This document shows, piece after piece, positions 58,490 to 64,000 of a stretch of DNA of 64,000 bases; position 1 is the stretch's first letter; each line of letters opens with the position of its first letter. The notes beneath the pieces are model-generated. The model worked only from the letters and a program-made list of their open reading frames with translations, made no database searches and was not told the DNA's origin. The DNA comes from Chitinophaga sancti (GTDB taxonomy: Bacteria; Bacteroidota; Bacteroidia; Chitinophagales; Chitinophagaceae): positions 2,418,001 through 2,482,000 of the forward strand of contig NZ_CP139972.1 in the NCBI RefSeq assembly GCF_034424315.1, written 5' to 3'. The position numbers and the translations under genes were made by a program.

Positions 58490-59593
58490 TTAGCGGACTG
58501 CCGGGAATGAAGTTTGAACCAATTTCCCATAAACGCTGGTACCGGGTTTACGCTCATCGGTTGCCTTTAAGAGTAGCGTATCATCTTTTTGCAAATCACC
58601 AAAGAGCTCTACTCCTTTGTCATTAATGATACCTTGCCGTACGTCTATCCATTCAAGATGCCCATCTCTTAACCTGATAATAAATTTCTTCTCCTGTGTG
58701 GTTGCAATAGCGGATGCAGGTACTATATAAGATGGATGGATACGGGTTATTTCAATTTTAACATAGGCAAAGCCGCCCGCTTTCAATTCGTGGCTGCTAT
58801 TGTCCACCTGAAATTCCCATAGTTCTGTCCTGGTAACCGGATCAATTGTTTCCGATTTACGCGTAAGGGCTGCCTTAAATTGTTGAGTAGGATAAGCATC
58901 TACCCTAAAAGCCATATTCTTTGATGTGGTCGCAGCCGAAATATACATTTCCGGTACTGCTGCACGTAAACGTAAAATGCGGTTATTTTGTACCGTGAGC
59001 AACATTGCGTTTGTTCCTACCAGGGCACCAGGATCTGCTTTACGGGCAGTAATCACACCATCAAAAGGGGACTTGATATATAAGTATCCTGATACTGCTT
59101 TATAGGCCTGGGACTGCTTTTCCGCTGCTGCATAGGTAGCGCTGTCTGCCATCATCTGGCTGCGGCTCCGTTCTAAATCAACAGGTGCTACAATGCCAGG
59201 AGTTTTCGCCTGCGAGGCACGATACAATCTTTCGTAAATATCTTTACCGGCGGTCCATTTAGCTTTTGCAGATTGTAAAGCTGCTTCTGACTCAGCGAAA
59301 CGGCTATTAATTTCCGGTGCTTCAATTATGGCAAGGAGCTGACCTTTCCTTACATGATCGCCTAAGTCAACTTTCATTTCTTTAACAAATCCCTGCACTT
59401 TAGCAAACAGCTCGGCATTTTCATACGGCACAAGTTCTGCCGGCAATTCCACCATTTTTTTAAGTGTATCCTGCTCCAGTAAAAAAACAGGCACAGTATC
59501 CTGTGCAGTATTGGCATCGCCTGCTTGCTGCTCTTTGGAGCCACCGCAGGCCGCCAGGAGAACAGACAGGCTGAAAAAAACAACTAAACGCAT
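58490..59593 (-). CDS. RND efflux periplasmic adaptor (membrane fusion lipoprotein)
   Basis: 367 residues from the ATG at 59593, which puts the lipobox (SVLLAACGG) near the N-terminus; an upstream ATG (59638) overlaps the RND gene. HlyD/AcrA layout: beta-barrel and lipoyl half PYENAELFAKVQGFVKEMKV, DLGDHVRKGQLLAIIEAPEI, an alpha-helical hairpin (residues 95-150) and the second lipoyl half SPFDGVITARKADPGALVGT. It links the inner-membrane pump to the outer-membrane channel. Last gene of the operon TolC-RND-adaptor. Confidence 0.9.
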   Translation of the reverse strand: MRLVVFFSLSVLLAACGGSKEQQAGDANTAQDTVPVFLLEQDTLKKMVELPAELVPYENAELFAKVQGFVKEMKVDLGDHVRKGQLLAIIEAPEINSRFAESEAALQSAKAKWTAGKDIYERLYRASQAKTPGIVAPVDLERSRSQMMADSATYAAAEKQSQAYKAVSGYLYIKSPFDGVITARKADPGALVGTNAMLLTVQNNRILRLRAAVPEMYISAATTSKNMAFRVDAYPTQQFKAALTRKSETIDPVTRTELWEFQVDNSSHELKAGGFAYVKIEITRIHPSYIVPASAIATTQEKKFIIRLRDGHLEWIDVRQGIINDKGVELFGDLQKDDTLLLKATDERKPGTSVYGKLVQTSFPAVR

Positions 59594-59618
59594 ATTATTT
59601 AAGTTCTTCTTTTTATTG

Positions 59619-62600
59619 TTACTTGTCATAACTGGCACTATTTATATCGTCCGGGTCAAGAGAGATGTTTTTGTATACTTTTCTTCCTATTATCAACTGG
59701 TATAAATGAGGAAGAAAAAACAATACACTAAAGGCAGAGAAAAGCAGTCCGCCAATAACCGCTATACCTAAAGGAGAGGTTTGATCCCCACCCTCCGATA
59801 AGCCCAATGCCATCGGGATCATGCCTGCAATCATAGCAGCACTGGTCATTAAAATAGGACGCAAACGATTGGCAGCAGCCTTCATATAAGAGGCGCTATC
59901 TCCAATTTGTCTATAATGTTCCGCATTTGTTATAAATAGCACTGCATTTGCAATTGCGACGCCTACAGCCATAATCGTTCCCATATAAGATTGTATGTTC
60001 AGGGAATTGCCCGTAATTAACAGGAAGAGTAAGGCACCAGCTATTACTGCCGGTATAATCGCTAAAGTTACCAACGCTATACGAAAGGATTGAAAATACA
60101 CGGCGATTACCAGAAATATTACTATTACAGCCACCAGTAAACCAAACTGCAAGCTGGTTAAGGTTTGCTGCAGGAGTTCCGGCTGGCCACGGAGCTTTAT
60201 TTTGGATCCGTTACTTAACTTACCCATATCTGCAATTACCTGGTTTACTTTTTTGAATACGCTTCCCGCATCTTGCTGATGTATGTTGGCCGTGATCGTA
60301 ATATAGCGTTGCTGATTCAGCCTGTCATATTCTCCCGGCACAGTTGTATATTTCCAGTTTGCCACCTCATTGAGATAATGTGAACTACCGGTTCCCCCTG
60401 ATATAGGTATCGCCTCTAATTTTGCGGTACTGTTCATCAGGTATTCAGGGTATTGTACCTGCACCTGGTAAGCAGTTCCTGTAGTCTTATCCAACCAGTA
60501 GCTGGGTGCTGTAAAACGGCTGGAAGACGTAGCAGTTACTACAGACCTTGCTATCTGATCACTACTAATACCTAACTGGCCGGCTTTAACCCGGTCAATA
60601 TTTAACCGGATAGCAGGATAGTCAAGCGGGGTACTAATCTGTACATCACGTAGCGCAGGAATAGCAGATAGTTTTTGTACCACTTGTTCTGCCGTTTTTC
60701 TACCATCAGCCAGGTTTCGGTTCACTACTGAAATTTCAATCGGATTCGTACTACCCTGATTCAATACCTGTTCTACCATGTCACCGGGTTCAAAAGAGAT
60801 TCGCACGTCTGGCATATTTTGCTGCACGCTTTTTCTCAGCTTTTCGCGGAACGTTTCAATCGGGATTACGCCGCTTTTTAGTTTAATTCGGGTAACAGAT
60901 TCCTGCGGCCCGCCTGTCCATAAATAAATGTAATTTACAGGATAGCTGGATGGTTGCGTTCCAATAAATGCAGAACTTATTTCTGTGTTGCCTTTGCCCG
61001 CAATACTGTCTGCCATTGACAAAAGTTTATGGGTCGCTTCTTCTGTCCGTTCAAAACGACTCCCTACCGGCAAGCGTAAACGAACCTGCGCCAGGCCGCT
61101 ATCAGTTTGAGGAAATAATTCCGTACCGGTAAAAACAAATATTACTGCTACTAATACGATCGAAATAAAAAGAAACAACCAACTAAGCCGACGATAGCTG
61201 TTTTTCCAAAGCTGACCGGCATTTATGTAGCGTTGCCTGATACGGCTGAAATAATCGTTTTCCTGTTTCGAAGCTTCGGTGGCTGGTTTTGACTTCAACC
61301 ACCAGTTGGCTATCACCGGTACAAAAGTCTGTGATAACAGGAAGGAAGCAATCATAGCAAACCCTACTGCCAGCGACAGGGGCATAAACATAGCTTTGGG
61401 TACACCACTCATAAACATGGATGGTACAAATACCGCCAAAATACTAAGCAGTATAAGCAACTTCGGTCCTGCTATCTCTTTTGTAGCATCGGCTATAGCA
61501 CGGGCTTTCCCTTTACCGGCTTCCATATGCCGGTGTATATTTTCGATGGTTACAGTTGCCTCATCTACCAGTATGCCTACTGACAATGCCAGACCACCCA
61601 ATGTCATTATATTAATCGTTTGACCAGCCAGGTACAATAAGGTAGCAGAAGTAAGTAATGCAAGCGGAATGGTTAAAATTACAATCAGCGCACTCCTGCG
61701 ATCTCCAAGAAATAATAACACCATCAGGCCAGTAAAAATTGCGCCAAGTCCGCCTTCAAAAAGAAGACTTTTCAGGGAATTTATAACGTAGCCGGACTGA
61801 TCGAACTCATAGGTAACTTTTATATCTGAAGGGATAGCCGCCTGCATATCAGGTAGCGCTGCCTTAACTTTTTGAACCACGTCCCAGGTAGAAGCATCTG
61901 AACGTTTTGTAACAGGTATGTACACTGAACGTTTCCCATTTATCAGCGCATAACTGGTAGTTACATCAGCGCCCATACTTACATTGGCAATATCTTTTAC
62001 ATACACGGTGGGTCCTGCCTCCAATCGAAGTGGTGCATTTTGTAGATCCTGTAATGTTTCAATAACGCTGTTCTGAGGCGTGATATAAGTAGTATCCCCG
62101 ATACGGACATTTCCTGAGGGGGAAATAGTATTGAATTTAACTAATGTTTGTACCACCTGATCAGGAGAAAGGTTATAGCTTCTTAGCTTTTCGGGGTCAA
62201 TGGTAACCAGCACTGTTTTCTGGTTGCCCCCAAAGGGAGGTGGCGCTGATACTCCCGGCAATGTAGAGAACATTGGCCTGACCTTAAATAATGCCAGGTC
62301 TGAAATCTCACTTAGTGACCGGCTATCTGAACTAAACACAAGCTGGCCAACCGGCACACTTCCAGCATCAAACCGGGTAACGAAAGGCGGCACTGTTCCC
62401 GGCGGCATAAATGCCCTGGAACGGTTTACATAACCCACCACTTCAGCCATTGCCTGGCTCATGTCAGTACCTTCATTAAATTCCAATTTAATAAGCGCAG
62501 CACCCTGAATGCTTTTCGATTCTACGTATTTAACCCCTGTGATATACAAAAAATGATACTCATAATAAGACGTAATAAAGCCTTCCATTTGCTCGGGAGA

Positions 62601-62762
62601 CAAGCCACCATAGGGTTGGGCTACATATACCACCGGTAATCCCAGGCGGGGAAAAATGTCTATTTTAGTATTTCGTACTGACAGGTAAGAAAAAAAGAGT
62701 ATCGCCATAATGGTCACCAGGATGGTAACCGGATGTCGTAACGCAGCAGTAATTAGCTTCAT
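59619..62762 (-). CDS. RND-family efflux pump permease
   Basis: 1047 residues, the full RND length. First helix at 12-30, then two large periplasmic loops, and the TM4 segment LALSVGILVDEATVTIENIH whose Asp takes part in proton relay. LPVGSRFERTEEATHKLLSM and FLLSQTFVPVIANWWLKSKP fit AcrB-like (HAE) pumps. The ordering after a TolC-type gene and before an adaptor gene is a complete tripartite exporter for drugs or organic compounds; substrate unknown. It starts 13 bases after the stop of the TolC-like gene. Confidence 0.93.
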   Translation of the reverse strand: MKLITAALRHPVTILVTIMAILFFSYLSVRNTKIDIFPRLGLPVVYVAQPYGGLSPEQMEGFITSYYEYHFLYITGVKYVESKSIQGAALIKLEFNEGTDMSQAMAEVVGYVNRSRAFMPPGTVPPFVTRFDAGSVPVGQLVFSSDSRSLSEISDLALFKVRPMFSTLPGVSAPPPFGGNQKTVLVTIDPEKLRSYNLSPDQVVQTLVKFNTISPSGNVRIGDTTYITPQNSVIETLQDLQNAPLRLEAGPTVYVKDIANVSMGADVTTSYALINGKRSVYIPVTKRSDASTWDVVQKVKAALPDMQAAIPSDIKVTYEFDQSGYVINSLKSLLFEGGLGAIFTGLMVLLFLGDRRSALIVILTIPLALLTSATLLYLAGQTINIMTLGGLALSVGILVDEATVTIENIHRHMEAGKGKARAIADATKEIAGPKLLILLSILAVFVPSMFMSGVPKAMFMPLSLAVGFAMIASFLLSQTFVPVIANWWLKSKPATEASKQENDYFSRIRQRYINAGQLWKNSYRRLSWLFLFISIVLVAVIFVFTGTELFPQTDSGLAQVRLRLPVGSRFERTEEATHKLLSMADSIAGKGNTEISSAFIGTQPSSYPVNYIYLWTGGPQESVTRIKLKSGVIPIETFREKLRKSVQQNMPDVRISFEPGDMVEQVLNQGSTNPIEISVVNRNLADGRKTAEQVVQKLSAIPALRDVQISTPLDYPAIRLNIDRVKAGQLGISSDQIARSVVTATSSSRFTAPSYWLDKTTGTAYQVQVQYPEYLMNSTAKLEAIPISGGTGSSHYLNEVANWKYTTVPGEYDRLNQQRYITITANIHQQDAGSVFKKVNQVIADMGKLSNGSKIKLRGQPELLQQTLTSLQFGLLVAVIVIFLVIAVYFQSFRIALVTLAIIPAVIAGALLFLLITGNSLNIQSYMGTIMAVGVAIANAVLFITNAEHYRQIGDSASYMKAAANRLRPILMTSAAMIAGMIPMALGLSEGGDQTSPLGIAVIGGLLFSAFSVLFFLPHLYQLIIGRKVYKNISLDPDDINSASYDK

Positions 62763-62775
62763 AATGGATCGTTCA

Positions 62776-64000
62776 TTATTTCATTTTGTTGGTAAATTCA
62801 TCAAGGTTGCCATTCGTCACTGCTATATCCAGTAAAGCATGCCATGTCTGCAGGAAAGCACCTGCTTTGCCTGTTTCCGCTTTAAGCAGATCATATTGCC
62901 CTTGTATTAAACGGGTAAAGTCAATCAGACCGGAGGCATAACTTAGTTTTAAACCTGTGAAGGCATCATTCGCGGATTGTGCTTGTATTATTGACTGCCT
63001 GGCTATTAATACATCCTGACGATAATTAAACTGTGCAGTTTGCTGCTGTTTTTGCAAGTCTAAAGTTAGCTGGCTCAATTGGGCTTCATCCGCTTTCACC
63101 AGTGAAGCAAATTGTTTCTTTTGCTTGTTTACCAATGAAAATTGAAGTATCGGGAAACTTACCTGTATACCTACACCATAATTACTGCGTGTAAGTGACC
63201 AGCCATCAGATTTATGTAAAGTGCCGTCTGCCGAAACACCTGAGCCCCGACCATAGGCATTAGCCCATAGATCGAGTTTGGGCCGCCATGATCGCTCTAT
63301 TTCCTTTAAAGCCGCCTCGGAAACTACTTTTCTGGCCTGCTGATGCAGGAAAAAGGGATGGCTTGCTACTGAAATAGCTGTATCAGCTATATAAGGTAGT
63401 TTGTTAATTACAAGCGTATCTGATAGCGTTATTTTATCAGCCTGGTCGTTCAGCCCGATAAGGCGGCTTAGTTCTGTAACCTGTGCGTAGTATTGACGTT
63501 CTGTGAGCAGCAAATCGGTTTTTGCCTGGGCTAGTGCAGCCTGAAATTGGGTGGTATCAATACCGGGACGCAGTCCTTCTTTTGCATATACGAGCGATTG
63601 TTGCAAACCTGTTTCCGTACGGTCAATGTTGGCCTGATGGCTTTGCACCAGTTTTTGGAGATACACAGCATCCAAATAGACCGCAATTGCAGCATACTGC
63701 TGACGAAAGAGTGCCTCATCATAATAACTATTTGCCAGTTTGAACTGCGCGGTAGCTTTTTCAATGGATGCTTGTCTTTGTCCAAAAGTTACTGGATTCC
63801 ATTTTAGCAATGCAGTTAAAGCAGAACCAGGAACAGGCTCATAGCTATTACCAGCAGAGGGTGGACCGCTGATGGGTAAAATTAAACCAGGATAGCTCAT
63901 GCCTGTAATATTATTATAAGTAGCAAAACCTGCCTGGTAAGCTACTGTCACATCAGGTATAAGGGCATTTCGGGCTATTGAAATATTATGCCCTGCGGCT
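62776..64000 (-). CDS. TolC-family outer-membrane protein, 5' end beyond window
   Basis: At least 408 codons visible and still open at the right edge; the initial ATG and signal peptide are outside. Repeated helical segments such as RQASIEKATAQFKLANSYYD, AYAGSxYD-like pairs, LDAVYLQKLVQSHQANIDRT, TEGLQQSLVYAKEGLRPGID and LTERQYYAQVTELSRLIGL match an OEP domain duplicated in each TolC protomer. First gene of the efflux operon. The extent of the N-terminus cannot be judged. Confidence 0.9.
   Translation of the reverse strand, partial: AAGHNISIARNALIPDVTVAYQAGFATYNNITGMSYPGLILPISGPPSAGNSYEPVPGSALTALLKWNPVTFGQRQASIEKATAQFKLANSYYDEALFRQQYAAIAVYLDAVYLQKLVQSHQANIDRTETGLQQSLVYAKEGLRPGIDTTQFQAALAQAKTDLLLTERQYYAQVTELSRLIGLNDQADKITLSDTLVINKLPYIADTAISVASHPFFLHQQARKVVSEAALKEIERSWRPKLDLWANAYGRGSGVSADGTLHKSDGWSLTRSNYGVGIQVSFPILQFSLVNKQKKQFASLVKADEAQLSQLTLDLQKQQQTAQFNYRQDVLIARQSIIQAQSANDAFTGLKLSYASGLIDFTRLIQGQYDLLKAETGKAGAFLQTWHALLDIAVTNGNLDEFTNKMK

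Overview
The window looks like a chromosomal stretch of a Bacteroidota bacterium, most likely family Chitinophagaceae (Chitinophaga-like). I infer this from the many TAnnTTTG-type -7 boxes, starts without Shine-Dalgarno sequences, and the gene families present: GSCFA protein, DinB proteins, patatin-BamA fusion, SusD-free GH43 lipoprotein, many AraC and Crp/Fnr regulators, tail-collar proteins and DUF4267. No rRNA is present; there is one tRNA (Lys).

Region 1 (1-8.5 kb) is an accessory, partly decayed zone. It opens with the 5' part of a fatty-acyl-AMP ligase gene that runs off the left edge, then 1.3 kb of AT-rich sequence without a recognisable gene. A mosaic of broken mobile-element genes follows: ATPase fragment, winged-helix fragment, IS transposase pieces, LytTR fragment and a 198-bp internally deleted IS. 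The mosaic also holds one intact glycosyltransferase and a polymorphic-toxin module with a dead YwqJ-like deaminase toxin and an intact immunity gene. The zone ends at a tRNA-Lys gene, a likely integration hotspot.

Region 2 (8.6-24 kb) is ordinary housekeeping and metabolism: penicillin acylase family protein, BioF, MiaE-like hydroxylase, patatin/BamA, MFS symporter, GSCFA protein, HMG-CoA lyase family protein, RlmB, Nudix hydrolase, a GNAT-DinB fusion and an EamA transporter. Strong hairpin terminators separate the units.

Region 3 (23-29.5 kb) holds an alkylation-repair operon (ArsR-Ada fusion regulator, AlkA-like glycosylase, Ogt). The fusion gene has a promoter with two matching 16-bp operator-like dyads. 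Two MocR-type regulators follow; one lacks the PLP-binding lysine.

Region 4 (29.7-41.4 kb) holds a lipoprotein/membrane protein/histidine kinase/response regulator unit, a histidine phosphatase, hydrolases, AraC and LysR regulators, a siderophore-interacting protein, RtcB, a small ABC system, an MdaB-like quinone reductase and a DinB protein.

Region 5 (41.5-49.2 kb) is the most interesting. Three tandem phage-tail-collar genes and a formyltransferase converge on a lasso-peptide cluster. In transcription order the minus-strand operon is an HPr-kinase-like protein, B2 peptidase, asparagine-synthetase-like cyclase and two small precursor peptides. A B1 (PqqD-like) protein and a nucleotidyltransferase are divergently transcribed. 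The two precursors predict 15-residue cores with an 8-residue ring (residue 1 to Asp8), one starting with Gly and one with Leu. The kinase and nucleotidyltransferase suggest modification at the C-terminal Ser/Thr end, as known for paeninodin-type lasso peptides.

Region 6 (49.2-64 kb) holds short-chain dehydrogenases, a GH43-ricin lipoprotein, a hydrolase, Crp/Fnr and AraC regulators, two small membrane proteins and a TolC-RND-adaptor efflux operon that runs off the right edge.
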